A stretch of 32,308 nucleotides of DNA from Phycisphaerae bacterium (lineage in GTDB: Bacteria > Planctomycetota > Phycisphaerae > UBA1845 > JAFGLZ01): positions 1 to 32,308 of the forward strand of contig JAFGLZ010000100.1 in assembly GCA_016927755.1 (NCBI GenBank). Direction: 5' to 3'. The notes below the pieces were generated by a model. That model worked only from the letters and a program-made list of their open reading frames with translations, ran no database searches and had not been told where the DNA came from. The translations under genes and the position numbers were made by a program. Each line of letters starts with the position of its first letter. The first letter of the stretch is position 1. Of the stretch, positions 8,214 to 16,636 are shown in pieces.

Positions 8214-9989
8214 TCACGGCAAGTCCACGACGACGTCTCGCCCCAAGGCCTTGATCGGGATGGTGATCTGTTTTGATTGGCGCGGCGGGGCGAGCCGGTA
8301 GTGGTAGACGCGGAGCTCGACGTCGTCCCAGGCGGGGTCTTCGCACCGGAGGGGGTAGTGTCCGATCAACTCGAAACGGGTCTGATCGGCGAGCATCTGT
8401 CGAAAAACGCGCGAGGCGGGGTCCTGCCAATCGCTCCTCGCCTCCGCTGAGATGGCGGGCAACTGGGACTCGACGACGATGTACTTGATGCCGTACTGAT
8501 TGAGGAGGGCGAGGATCTCCTCCGGATCCGCCAGGAGCGTCGCGTGCCGCCATCGTCCCCGCGCGGCTCGGGCGTAGAGCACCTTGCTGCCTCGCAGCGT
8601 GATGAGCCGCCCCGCCGTCTTGGGGTTCGTACGGACGTCGAAGACGAACTGTCCGTCTCGAACGCCGTCCATGAGGACGACGTCGGCGTCGGGTCGGTCG
8701 GCAAGCAGTTGGACGGCCGCCGCATAGCTCGGCAGTCGATTGGCGGGGGTGAGCAGTCCGCCGATGAATTGATACGCGATCAGCCCGCCCATGGGCGCCA
8801 GCCCGATCGGGAAGCGTCGCCACTTGGGCCAGAGCGTCCATCCTCGCCCGGCGATCAAGGCCGCCGCGGGCAGCGCGAGGAAAAAGTAGCGAGGCTCCTT
8901 CCATGCGATAACGGTCTGTTGGACCCATACAAGCACGATCCAGAGGAGGGGGATCCGCGTCCCTTTCCAATCCCATCGGAGTACGATCAGGGCCAGGCCG
9001 AGGAGCCAAGCGATCATGAGCGGCCAGCCGAAGATCTCATCGAACCAGCGGAAGTACTGCGTGTAGGTCGCGATATCGCGAAGGTGAACCCACGGCGGTC
9101 GGCCCGAGACGAGAAAGCGGCTGAATTCGGCGTATCGGCTGCTCATCAAGTCGTACAGGCCGAGGACCACCAGGACGATGATGGCGGCGACGGCGACGGT
9201 CATGCCCATCTTGAGGTCGCTCTCGTGGCGCCGATGCTGCGGGCCCGGCGGCCAGTCGCCCCGCGCCGCGGCCACGACCGCGACCGTGATGAGGTGGATG
9301 GGAAAGAGCGCCAAAAGGAAGACCGTCGTCTGCTTGGTGAGCAGGGCGGCGATGATGGCCAGCGCGCCGAGGACGGCCCACTTCCACGAGGGTCGGTCAT
9401 ACCACGCGCGATAGCAGCCGACGGCAAGGATGGCGAAAGCCACGGCGGGCCATTCGAGCATGACCTCCCTGAGCCATCGGAGCCCGAAGGGCGCCGTCGC
9501 CAGCAGACCGGCCGCGATGATCGCGGCGGGGCGACCGTAGAGCCGAACGCCGACCCAGTAGAGGCCCAGCACGGCGAGAACCCCCATGGCCACGATGGTG
9601 GCCCGAGCCACGCCCTCGGAGATGCCGAAGAGAAAATACGCCGCTGCCTCGAGGATCGGATGGAGCGGGGGATAGTAGACGATGAGCCCGAGGCAGGGAT
9701 AGCGAGCATAAAAGCGGGCGGCCCAGCCCTGGACGTCGCCGTGGACGTCGTTGGCCACGACGAGATCATGCAGGAACACGCCGTCCATCGCGTGGAGCGG
9801 CGCATCGGACCAACTGAACCCGCCGACGCCGATCTCCTTGCCGCCGAGGGCGATCACCATGATCGACAGGCCGACGACGGCGCAGAGGTCGATCACGCGG
9901 TGGCGGAAACGATCGGGTTGGGGATCCGGCGGCGCCACGCGGACGTTGCGGAGTCGGCGTCGTTGATTGCCCTCGGGGTGCCTGTTCAT
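8214..9989 (-). CDS. GT39-like (ArnT/PMT-type) membrane glycosyltransferase
   Basis: A 591-residue polytopic membrane protein. ATG 9989 is chosen because AGGAG lies just upstream; a longer frame to 10070 would overlap nothing but lacks a ribosome site. After a basic N-terminal tail there is a first membrane helix at about 32-50, then an extracytoplasmic loop with SDAPLHAMDG (Asp62 likely the GT-C catalytic acidic residue) and YYPPLHPILEA at 105-115, the typical GT39/GT83 loop motif. About ten further hydrophobic segments follow, and a soluble C-terminal domain begins near residue 430. Such enzymes move a sugar from a polyprenyl-phosphate carrier onto lipid or protein on the outer face of the membrane. 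Donor and acceptor cannot be read. It lies 131 bp downstream of recJ on the same strand. Confidence 0.78.
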   Translation of the reverse strand: MNRHPEGNQRRRLRNVRVAPPDPQPDRFRHRVIDLCAVVGLSIMVIALGGKEIGVGGFSWSDAPLHAMDGVFLHDLVVANDVHGDVQGWAARFYARYPCLGLIVYYPPLHPILEAAAYFLFGISEGVARATIVAMGVLAVLGLYWVGVRLYGRPAAIIAAGLLATAPFGLRWLREVMLEWPAVAFAILAVGCYRAWYDRPSWKWAVLGALAIIAALLTKQTTVFLLALFPIHLITVAVVAAARGDWPPGPQHRRHESDLKMGMTVAVAAIIVLVVLGLYDLMSSRYAEFSRFLVSGRPPWVHLRDIATYTQYFRWFDEIFGWPLMIAWLLGLALIVLRWDWKGTRIPLLWIVLVWVQQTVIAWKEPRYFFLALPAAALIAGRGWTLWPKWRRFPIGLAPMGGLIAYQFIGGLLTPANRLPSYAAAVQLLADRPDADVVLMDGVRDGQFVFDVRTNPKTAGRLITLRGSKVLYARAARGRWRHATLLADPEEILALLNQYGIKYIVVESQLPAISAEARSDWQDPASRVFRQMLADQTRFELIGHYPLRCEDPAWDDVELRVYHYRLAPPRQSKQITIPIKALGRDVVVDLP

Positions 9990-10120
9990 CGGCTCCTGCC
10001 CCAGACGGCCAGATGAGCGAGCCTTCGGTCTGTCGTTCACGCGCCCGGCCACGCCCCGGCTCCGGATCACTTGGACATGTCGAGATCAGCATGCGTCGGG
10101 CGCCACCGGGCGTCGTCGAG

Positions 10121-11863
10121 TCACCTGGGCCACTGGAAATCGACGACCTGAAGCTCGACGCTCCGCTGTCCGTTGAACTCGTTGATGATCGGCTCAAACG
10201 CCAGGCTGCACCGGCGATGATCGCGCAGGGCCTGCTCGTGCCCGGCCTGGCCGAAGGCGATGCCCTTGCGAACGGTCTGTCCCTGGCGAACGGTCAACTG
10301 CAAGTGCTCGCCGCGTTTTCCGACGACCCTCGGCTCCCCGATCAGCTCGACCATCGGGGTGGCCCACTTGGGCCTGGCGTTGCCGGAGCCGAACGGTCCG
10401 AGCCGGTTCAAGTCGTTGACGACGGCCTCGGTGAGCGCGTCGAGGGAAACCTCGCCGTCCAGACGGACGCCGGGCTGCAGATCCACGGCGGTCAGGGTGG
10501 CGTTCGCGTGTGCGACGAAGGCCTCGGCGAAAGCGCCGACCGACTCGGACTGGATCCGAAGGCCGGCGGCCATGGCGTGCCCGCCGTACGTCATCAGGTG
10601 TTCGGCGCAGTGGCAAAGGGCGTCGTGCATGTGGAAGTGCCGAACGCTCCGGGCCGAGCCCTGTCCGCCGTCTTGGCCCAGCGCGATCAGGACCGCCGGG
10701 CGATGAAACTCGTCCACGAGTCGCGACGCGACGATGCCGATGACGCCGGCGTGCCAACCCTCCCTGGCCAGGACGATCGCCCGATGGTTGAGATCGTCCA
10801 AGCGCGCGTCGGCGACCATCTGCCTGGCCTCGGCGAGCAGCTTTCGTTCCAGCGACTGCCGCTGGCGGTTCTGCTGGTCGAGGTAGATGGCGATTTCCTG
10901 CGCCCGCATGTCGTCGGCGCGGGTGAGCAGCTCGACGGCCAGCCGGGCGTGTCCCATCCGTCCGATCGCGTTGAGTCGGGGCGCCAAGACGAAGCCCACG
11001 TGATAGGTGTCGAGCCGTTCGCCCTTCAGTCCGGTCGTCTCGATCAAGGCACGGATGCCCGGCAATTTGCAGTGCCGCAGTCCCAGCAGGCCGTAGCGAG
11101 CCAAAACACGATTCTCACCGACGAGGGGCACGACGTCGGCGATCGTTCCCAGGGCGGCCAGGCAGGTCGCGTCCAACAGGAACTCGCGGTACTCGTCGGA
11201 GACCTTTCCGGCGAAGCTCGGGGTCATTCGCTGGGCAAGGGCCCAGGCGAGCTTCATGGCCACGCCCGCCCCGGCCAGGTTGGGGTTAGCGTAGCCGTCC
11301 AGTTGTGGGTGAACGATAGCGGACGCCTCGGGCAGCTCGTCGGGCGGGGCGTGGTGGTCGGTAACGATCACGTCGACCCCGAGCTCGCGTGCCCGTCGGA
11401 CCTGATCGCGGGCGGTAATGCCGCAATCGATGGTGACAATGAGGTCGGTGCCGTCGGCGGCGAGTCGCTCGATGGCCTCGTCGTTGACGCCATAGCCTTC
11501 TTCGAGCCGGTGGGGCACGTAGAAGTCGCACCGAGCCCCCGCAAGGCGGAGGCAATGCCATAGGATGGCGATGCCCGTCATGCCGTCGACGTCGTAGTCC
11601 CCGTAGAGGACGATCCGCTTACCGTCTCGGACGGCGCGGGCCAAGAGATCCGCCGCGGCCCCGGCCCCGCTGAGCGCCTCCGGCGGGCAGAGATCGCTGA
11701 GTTGTGGATCGAGGAATCTTCGGGCCTCGTCGACGTCCTCGAGCCCGCGATTGTGCAGGGCTTGAGCGAGCATCGGCGCGACGCCGAGGCGAGCCGACAT
11801 CCGGTCGCACCCGTCCCAGGGGGGCGCAACAATCCACCGCTTGCTGGGCTGCACTCCTGCCAT
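10121..11863 (-). CDS. recJ: Single-stranded-DNA-specific exonuclease RecJ
   Basis: A 580-residue cytoplasmic protein of normal RecJ length. DHH phosphoesterase motifs are clear: DYDVDG at 89-94, VTIDCGI at 143-149, VTDHHAPP at 167-174, and a HPQLDGY...NLAGAGVAMKLAW segment at 185-207. The DHHA1 part holds GWHAGVIGIVASRL at 369-382 and GGHAMAAG at 427-434, and the OB fold fills the C-terminus. These residues bind the Mn2+/Mg2+ ions and the 5' end of ssDNA. The enzyme degrades ssDNA 5' to 3' in mismatch repair, RecF-pathway recombination and base excision repair. Start ATG 11863 follows GGAGG at 12 bases. A candidate promoter lies 35 bp upstream, overlapping the tail of the neighbouring terminator. 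Confidence 0.95.
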   Translation of the reverse strand: MAGVQPSKRWIVAPPWDGCDRMSARLGVAPMLAQALHNRGLEDVDEARRFLDPQLSDLCPPEALSGAGAAADLLARAVRDGKRIVLYGDYDVDGMTGIAILWHCLRLAGARCDFYVPHRLEEGYGVNDEAIERLAADGTDLIVTIDCGITARDQVRRARELGVDVIVTDHHAPPDELPEASAIVHPQLDGYANPNLAGAGVAMKLAWALAQRMTPSFAGKVSDEYREFLLDATCLAALGTIADVVPLVGENRVLARYGLLGLRHCKLPGIRALIETTGLKGERLDTYHVGFVLAPRLNAIGRMGHARLAVELLTRADDMRAQEIAIYLDQQNRQRQSLERKLLAEARQMVADARLDDLNHRAIVLAREGWHAGVIGIVASRLVDEFHRPAVLIALGQDGGQGSARSVRHFHMHDALCHCAEHLMTYGGHAMAAGLRIQSESVGAFAEAFVAHANATLTAVDLQPGVRLDGEVSLDALTEAVVNDLNRLGPFGSGNARPKWATPMVELIGEPRVVGKRGEHLQLTVRQGQTVRKGIAFGQAGHEQALRDHRRCSLAFEPIINEFNGQRSVELQVVDFQWPR

Positions 11864-11897
11864 CCCCTGTCCGCACCTCCGTGTCCGTCAGGTGGGT

Positions 11898-11925
11898 ATT
11901 GTACTGCGCGGCGGCGGGGGGACAA
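11898..11925 (-). promoter_or_regulatory. Candidate recJ promoter
   Basis: On the - strand TTGTCC (11925-11920) and TACAAT (11903-11898) are separated by 16 bases and lie 35 bases before the recJ ATG. The -35 element overlaps the T-rich tail of the terminator of the upstream gene, so termination and re-initiation are packed into about 60 bp. Confidence 0.45.
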
Positions 11926-11958
11926 AAGAAAACGGCGTCGCGATTTCGCGACGCCGTT
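11923..11958 (-). terminator. Rho-independent terminator of the DUF1571 gene
   Basis: A perfect 12-bp stem (AACGGCGTCGCG, 11931-11942, with CGCGACGCCGTT, 11947-11958) closes a 4-base loop. On the - strand it is followed by TTTTCTTTTG. It begins 26 bases after the stop of the DUF1571 gene, a textbook intrinsic terminator. Confidence 0.85.
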
Positions 11959-11983
11959 GTGAGTTACACCACAATCGCCGAGG

Positions 11984-12889
11984 CTACATCTTGTAGGTCT
12001 CGCCCTCGAAGTCCGCCTCGCTGAGCCCGACGTTGAGTTGGACGTCGGAATAGACGTACTTGCCGAGCAACTCTTTCTTGTCGTCGTCGGCGTAGCTGGC
12101 ACAACTCAGCGGCAGAAGGGTCTCCTTATCAAGGTGGTAGACGAGCACGCGATCGGGATACTCGCCGCCCTCGCCCGTGTAGGGCAGGACGCGCTCGAAG
12201 ACGTAGCTCGCCCGGCCGTCGACGGCGCCTTCGCCGACGAAGGTGAGCTTCAGCTCGCCTCGTTCCTGCGCGATAAGGGAGTACTTCAGGATGAGATTCA
12301 GGCCGTTGGCAAACCCGAACTGGTCGATTGAGCGTCGTGAGGCGGCCTTGGCCTCCGGGCCGTGGATGGCCATCTCGATCTTGGGCAACAACGCCCTGGC
12401 AATAGCGCCTTCGGGCTGACACAACGCCGCGGGCTTGCCGTCCTTGTTCCACTTGCCCTCGACGTAGATGACTCGGCGGGCCTTGCCGGGGTTCTCGACC
12501 CAGTGCATGAAGACGCTGTGATTCTTGTCGCGGAACTTGACCTTGGCGCCCTGGATCTCGGTGATCTTGCCGTCGAGCAACTCCTGCTTTCGGAAGCTGC
12601 AGGTGTAGTCAACGACCTCTTGCCCGTAGCGTCGCTTGGCTTCCTGCAGGAGCTTGATCGGGTCCTCGCGGGCCATGCGATCGATGGAGTCCTCGACCAG
12701 AAGAGCAGTGTCGACGGTGTCGACCTCCATCTTGGCCACGGCCGCGGTGACGCCGAAACCCGCCGTCCGCGTCGGCTGATTGAGCTTCGAGACCAAGCTG
12801 TGGCATTGGAGACAGAACGCAACGGCCAGGCAAGATCCCACCGCCCAGCGTACTCTCCCCCCGGAGATTCGGCGACGAATCGTCGTCAT
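11984..12889 (-). CDS. DUF1571 domain secreted protein
   Basis: A 301-residue protein. ATG 12889 is preceded by AGGGAAG at good spacing, and its N-terminus (MTTIRRRISGGRVRW then a hydrophobic run ending near Cys29) is an export signal; an open frame continues upstream to 13015 but would hide this signal. The body fits DUF1571: DYTCSFRKQELLDGKI at about 95-110, the VFMHWVENPGKARRVIYVEGK block at about 127-147, and a C-terminal LVYHLDKETLLPLSCASYADD block. DUF1571 is found mainly in Planctomycetes and resembles LolA/outer-membrane-lipoprotein carrier folds, suggesting a periplasmic lipid-related role; no function is proven. It has its own terminator and is probably monocistronic. Confidence 0.75.
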   Translation of the reverse strand: MTTIRRRISGGRVRWAVGSCLAVAFCLQCHSLVSKLNQPTRTAGFGVTAAVAKMEVDTVDTALLVEDSIDRMAREDPIKLLQEAKRRYGQEVVDYTCSFRKQELLDGKITEIQGAKVKFRDKNHSVFMHWVENPGKARRVIYVEGKWNKDGKPAALCQPEGAIARALLPKIEMAIHGPEAKAASRRSIDQFGFANGLNLILKYSLIAQERGELKLTFVGEGAVDGRASYVFERVLPYTGEGGEYPDRVLVYHLDKETLLPLSCASYADDDKKELLGKYVYSDVQLNVGLSEADFEGETYKM

Positions 12890-13068
12890 ATGACTTCCCT
12901 TACCAAGGACGCGCTTTCCGGCGGCGGCGCTTTGGGCAGGTTTCGCCAAGAGGCCCGCCAGTGCGATGCAGGGAATCCTGTCTTGCCCCTGCGGGCCTAC
13001 AACGGTTCTACCCACCCAGTTCGGTGCCTGCGTAAGTCAGACAAACCTTTCGGAAACGACGTTGCTCG

Positions 13069-13129
13069 CCCTTGTCTCGCTCCGCGGGTCGTGGGACCAG
13101 TACTAGTTATCGGCCAGTACTGACAAGGG
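13069..13129. ncRNA. Candidate structured RNA element (three-way junction), strand unknown
   Basis: CCCTTGTC (13069-13076) pairs perfectly with GACAAGGG (13122-13129). Inside are two hairpins: GGTC-GTGG-GACC, and CAGTACT / AGTACTG with an 11-base loop. The second and third stems abut each other and the outer stem, leaving essentially one 10-base single-stranded segment. CCAGTACT is also a direct repeat (13097-13104 and 13114-13121, 17-bp period), so a protein-binding operator is an alternative reading. It does not match tRNA, hammerhead, RNase P or SRP signatures. Confidence 0.25.
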
Positions 13130-13199
13130 TCTTGATGGAAAGCGTCGGCAGCGCGCCTCTGCCGTGCAATCGTCTCCGTGCCGCGCCAATAACCCGGAC

Positions 13200-13235
13200 C
13201 TCGTCACAGATTCACAGCCCGTTTCTGCTGACGAG
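13200..13235. other. 11-bp-stem hairpin
   Basis: CTCGTCACAGA (13200-13210) pairs with TCTG-C-TGACGAG (13224-13235) with one bulged C and a 13-base loop. It is not followed by a T-run on either strand, so it is not an ordinary terminator. Confidence 0.4.
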
Positions 13236-13496
13236 AATCCGCCAGTCGAGGCTATATGCTAGCCAACCCCCCAAAGGGGAGCAAGGCCTTTCCGTAAAAT
13301 CTTGGCGCCCGAACTCCGTTTCACAGCACGCATGTCTGAAATAGTGTACCCCGACCTTTCGATCAGGGCGCACCGAATCCACGGATTCGCCAGTCTCCGT
13401 AAGTTCCGATAAAATAAAGTTTTGAAGCGGAAACGGACCCCGGTGGGTAGGAAGCTCCGGCCCATGGCTTTGAGCCAGACCCCCCCTGAACGAAGA

Positions 13497-13524
13497 TGGG
13501 GCCCCCCCTCTCGGGCAAGCCCCA
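13497..13524 (-). terminator. Possible terminator of the LPP20-like gene
   Basis: TGGGGC and GCCCCA form a stem around a 16-base G/C-rich loop, and on the - strand it runs into ATCTTCGTT. It lies 24 bases after the stop of the gene at 13548-14207. The stem is short and the T-tract broken. Confidence 0.35.
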
Positions 13525-13547
13525 CCTCCGTCGGAGTCAGGTATTCT

Positions 13548-14207
13548 CTATGGGATCGGGCTGGAGGTCGTCGTGGTGGTCGTCACGGAAAGCCGCTTGA
13601 TCGTCTCGGTCTCCAGGTCCGCCAGAGCGCGATCGATAACCGTCATGTCCGCCCGACACGTCTCCAGGGCTTCCTGGATGGCCTGACGGGCCGACTCGAC
13701 CGCCGCCTTGAGCTCGAGCTGCAGGCACGTCTCGTTGATCATGCACTTCTCGCGAGACCGAACCAACTCGGCCCGGAAGAGAAGATAGTCGGTAAGGACC
13801 TCACCGACGACGTCACTCTCGGGCGCCTCTGGCTCGACCGGCAAGGTCACCTCGACGACCGCGCGCCAGCGCCCGTCGGGAAGCTCATCGAGCTCCACGA
13901 CACGGCTGGAGGCAGGTCGGCCCTGGATCTCGATCGTCCCGGTGCCGATCTGCTCAGGAGTGGGCGCACCGACCGCCTTGCCCACGGCGTCCCTTGCGGC
14001 TCGGACCTCGGCTGCCCGGCGCGCCATCAGGCGACGCTGGGCGGGACTCAGCCCGGGCCTTTGAGGTTGGAGTCCCTCGCCGACGCCCCGCGTCGGGACC
14101 GGACCCGATGCCAGGGCATGGCCCGAGAATATCAAGACCGCAAGCACCGAGAGCCATGCCTTGCCGGCCGCCGGCCTGAGCCAATGGGACAGACTTCGCA
14201 CGTTCAT
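13548..14207 (-). CDS. Small secreted protein, LPP20-like
   Basis: A 219-residue protein with a clear Sec signal peptide (MNVRSLSHWLRPAAGK, hydrophobic core, cleavage near HALA-SG at about 34). Residues 54-115 hold LSPAQRRLMARRAAEVRAAR followed by a beta region ending in WRAVVEVTLPVE, the pattern of LPP20-type lipoproteins (Ala-rich helix, then a strand), but without a lipobox Cys. Residues 135-205 are predicted helical with three Cys and several charged heptads, so a short coiled coil is possible. The tail is a Thr/Ser run. Start ATG 14207 follows GGGGTGA. No operon partner is adjacent. The function is unknown and the family assignment tentative. Confidence 0.55.
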   Translation of the reverse strand: MNVRSLSHWLRPAAGKAWLSVLAVLIFSGHALASGPVPTRGVGEGLQPQRPGLSPAQRRLMARRAAEVRAARDAVGKAVGAPTPEQIGTGTIEIQGRPASSRVVELDELPDGRWRAVVEVTLPVEPEAPESDVVGEVLTDYLLFRAELVRSREKCMINETCLQLELKAAVESARQAIQEALETCRADMTVIDRALADLETETIKRLSVTTTTTTSSPIP

Positions 14208-14491
14208 ATCGTCACCCCGCTTTCATCGAGGACGTCTTGCCCTCGGCTTTCAGGAGTTTAGACACGTAGAGCATCGTCTGGTTAGGGTCGGGGTCTGGAC
14301 TTCCGGACCGGCGCGGCGGACACGTCGTTTTATGCCGCTACGATCCTTCGGAGCAAACGGGTTAGAGTTCGGGGTTTGGGGCTGAAGCGTCGGTCGGGCT
14401 CACCTTTGACGGGCCCGATTCCCCTGGGCTCAAAGTCTCGGTGTAAGGTGTACGGTCTGGGTTGAATCCCTATGGTAGGTCGGCGGCCGCG

Positions 14492-15592
14492 TCAGGTCGA
14501 TTCGGGACGTCGGATCGGCAGGCGGATCTCCACCTGACAGCCCTCGCCGGGATTGCTCTTGAGCGAGATGGTCCCGTCCATCTCGCGGACCAGGCCGTAC
14601 ACGACGGCCAGGCCCAGGCCCTCGTCGTTGCTGACCTTGGCCTTCGAGCCGTCCTTGGTGGTGAAGAACGGCTCGAAGACGTGTCGTCGCGTCTGCTCGT
14701 CGATGCCGACGCCGGTGTCGGTCATCTCGATGGCCACCTCGTCCCCTTCGGTCCACAGGGCGAGCGTCAACTGGCCGCCTTCCGGCATGGCCTCCAGCGC
14801 GTTACAGGCGAGATTGTTCAGGACGGTCAGGAGCCGATGCCTGGGCACCTCGCAGACGGGAGCCGCGGTCAGGTCCAGGGCGAAGTCGACCCCTCGGTTT
14901 TGAAGCTCGGGCTCGGTCTCGTCGACGAAATAGAGCACCGTCTCGGTCAGGTCGCCGAGGTCGTCGGGGCGGCGATCACCCTCGGCGAACGCCAGCAGGT
15001 GGTGCGTGAGCTTCGTGGCGCGCTGCACGGCGTCCGCAGTGAGGCGAAGCGAACGACGCAGCGCGCTGGGATCGTCGAGCTTGAGCGCGAAATCGACGGA
15101 GGTGGCCACGCCTCCGAGGATGTTGTTGAAATGGTGCGCGACGCCCCCGGCCAACGCGCCCAGCGAGGCCATCTTGCCGTGCTCCTGGAGCCGCTGCTCC
15201 AGGTCGACGCGCCGCGTGATGTCCCGGACGCAGGCCGAAGCACCGATGCATCGGCCGTCCCCGGTGAAGATCGGCGAGACCGTGATGCCCAGGTGCTTCG
15301 GCGACGCCTGACGATACGTGTGGACGATCTCGAACTCGCTGACGACGTGGTCCTTGAGGGACCGTCTGAACATCTGCTCGGCCAGGTCGCGACGGTTTCG
15401 CGGCATGACGTCAACGAGGGGCCGACCGAGCATCTGCTCGGCGGACACGCCAAACATCTCGGCGGCCGCCTTGTTCCAGACTCGGATGCTCATCGTCTCG
15501 TCCGTGGCGATGATGGCGATGCCCGCGCAGTGGCAGAGCTGCTCGTAGAACTCGCCGGTGACGGCCTTGTCCTGGGTCGAATCTTCTGACAA
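14492..15592 (-). CDS. Cytoplasmic PAS-domain sensor histidine kinase
   Basis: A 366-residue protein without membrane segments. A PAS domain spans about 14-130 (IIATDETMSIRVWNKAAAEM, then ASACVRDITRR). The dimerisation/phosphoacceptor box is LGALAGGVAHHFNNIL with His153 as the likely phosphorylated residue. The ATPase domain has the N-box NNLACNALEAM at about 259-269, DTGVGI at 292-297, FEPFFTTK at about 306-313 and GLGL at 325-328. This is an NtrB-like architecture. No response regulator gene is adjacent, so it is an orphan kinase here. It follows the lipoprotein gene at 15698 by 105 bp on the same strand. The signal sensed is unknown; no haem or flavin ligand residue is obvious in the PAS domain. 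Confidence 0.88.
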   Translation of the reverse strand: MSEDSTQDKAVTGEFYEQLCHCAGIAIIATDETMSIRVWNKAAAEMFGVSAEQMLGRPLVDVMPRNRRDLAEQMFRRSLKDHVVSEFEIVHTYRQASPKHLGITVSPIFTGDGRCIGASACVRDITRRVDLEQRLQEHGKMASLGALAGGVAHHFNNILGGVATSVDFALKLDDPSALRRSLRLTADAVQRATKLTHHLLAFAEGDRRPDDLGDLTETVLYFVDETEPELQNRGVDFALDLTAAPVCEVPRHRLLTVLNNLACNALEAMPEGGQLTLALWTEGDEVAIEMTDTGVGIDEQTRRHVFEPFFTTKDGSKAKVSNDEGLGLAVVYGLVREMDGTISLKSNPGEGCQVEIRLPIRRPEST

Positions 15593-15598
15593 CGACAA

Positions 15599-15604
15599 CC
15601 TCCT
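15599..15604 (-). promoter_or_regulatory. Ribosome binding site that decides the kinase start
   Basis: AGGAGG sits directly against a TTG at 15598 (spacing 0) but 6 bases before the TTG at 15592, which is optimal spacing. The second TTG is therefore taken as the start. Confidence 0.6.
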
Positions 15605-15697
15605 ACCACACTTGATGGACGATGCCGCGGCGTCCGGCTCGCAAAGACCATCAAAGCCTGCTTGTTCTCGGCGCGTCGCTCTCGGGGCCCGGCGCCC

Positions 15698-16636
15698 TTA
15701 CCGTTCGCCAAGGCCGCTCCGGATGACGCGCGGCGTCAGGACGAAGATCGACTCGTACCGCCTGCCCTCCACCTCCCGGGTAAGCAGGGCCCGCCCGACG
15801 ACGGCATCGAGCTCGATCTCCTGGCCCGGTCCGATGACGATGAACCGGCCCGGAGATAGAGCGACCTCGACCGCCAGTTCGTAGAACGTCCTGCCTTCGT
15901 AAACCGGCACACGGACGTATCGCTCGCCTCTGCGCGACCACTCGAGCTTCCGCTCGTTCTGGCGGATCTCGGGGATGACCTTGAGAATCACCTCGCTCGG
16001 ATCGTCCGGGTTGAGGCGGTGGACGATCTGAAAGAGGCTGTGGCTGGCGGGAAAGGACGATCCCGCCATCGTTCCGTCCTTCCGGAAGAAGAAAACACTT
16101 CGGTCGTCGGGCCCCTCGCTGATCGCGACGGTGCTCGCGCCCCCGGAGAGGTTGAAGCGATCGCGGTAAACGACCGTGTCGCTCAGGTCGTCGAGGAAGG
16201 ACTTGATGGGCGGCCAAGCCTCCGGCCGACCCACGGCGACGCGGAACCCGTTGCGCTTGAGCATGACGACGCACTCGGCGCCGAGGCACTGCTCGTCCAG
16301 CTCGTCCCAGACCTTGTAGGAGCGGCTGACGGCGCCGAGCGGGACCTCGACGCGGAGGAGGTCGAGATACACCGCCACGCGGAGAAGGTTCTTGTCGTGA
16401 GTATCGACTGCCTCGAGCGGAGAGTCGAGGAGGTTCACGGGGGACGCCGCCGCCTGTGACGTCGGCGGCGCGAGGGGCAGCCCGGCCGAGACCCCCTCCT
16501 CGGCGGACGGAGAGGCATTCTTCTGGGAAGCCGAACCCCAGGATCCGTGTCCGTGCCCGTCCGTACAGCCGATCGCCAGCAGCACGGGGCATACGCCCGC
16601 CACCCAAGCCGACCACCTGTGGCGTCGTGTCCACAT
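15698..16636 (-). CDS. Putative lipoprotein of unknown function
   Basis: A 312-residue protein. ATG 16636 gives MWTRRHRW, a hydrophobic core and a lipobox-like AIGC (Cys24); a TTG at 16675 would place the signal internally, and neither start has a clear ribosome site. A Ser/Ala/Pro linker follows to about residue 65. The remaining 250 residues show no known domain. They include NLLRVAVYLDLLRVEVPLG, a paired-Cys segment (EQCLGAECVV) and a C-terminal LTREVEGRRYESIFVLTPRV that loosely resembles the end of secretin-type beta domains, too weakly to assign. The kinase gene is 105 bp downstream on the same strand and the two may be co-transcribed. I do not recognise the family. Confidence 0.6.
   Translation of the reverse strand: MWTRRHRWSAWVAGVCPVLLAIGCTDGHGHGSWGSASQKNASPSAEEGVSAGLPLAPPTSQAAASPVNLLDSPLEAVDTHDKNLLRVAVYLDLLRVEVPLGAVSRSYKVWDELDEQCLGAECVVMLKRNGFRVAVGRPEAWPPIKSFLDDLSDTVVYRDRFNLSGGASTVAISEGPDDRSVFFFRKDGTMAGSSFPASHSLFQIVHRLNPDDPSEVILKVIPEIRQNERKLEWSRRGERYVRVPVYEGRTFYELAVEVALSPGRFIVIGPGQEIELDAVVGRALLTREVEGRRYESIFVLTPRVIRSGLGER

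Larger units (their letters stand above)
12890..13547. other. 658-bp gene-free region rich in inverted repeats
   Basis: No convincing coding frame is present. Inverted repeats follow one another: a possible three-way junction (13069-13129), CGGCAG/CTGCCG (13145-13163), an 11-bp stem (13200-13235), GGCTA/TAGCC (13250-13264), CCCC-AAA-GGGG (about 13269-13279), CGAATCC/GGATTCG (13374-13389) and TGGCT/AGCCA (13464-13476). The last part holds a probable terminator of the next gene. The stretch around 13400-13430 is AT-rich compared with its surroundings. It may carry a structured RNA or just the promoter region of the DUF1571 gene. Confidence 0.5.

Noticed and set aside
13259..13525. Open frame of 88 codons on the - strand in the non-coding gap
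   Set aside because: No recognisable domain or ribosome site, basic composition typical of random GC-rich frames, and it covers several inverted repeats.
12890..13548. RNase P RNA, tmRNA or SRP RNA in the structured gap
   Set aside because: None of the conserved core motifs (for example GAGGAAAGTCCGG of RNase P) is present on either strand.
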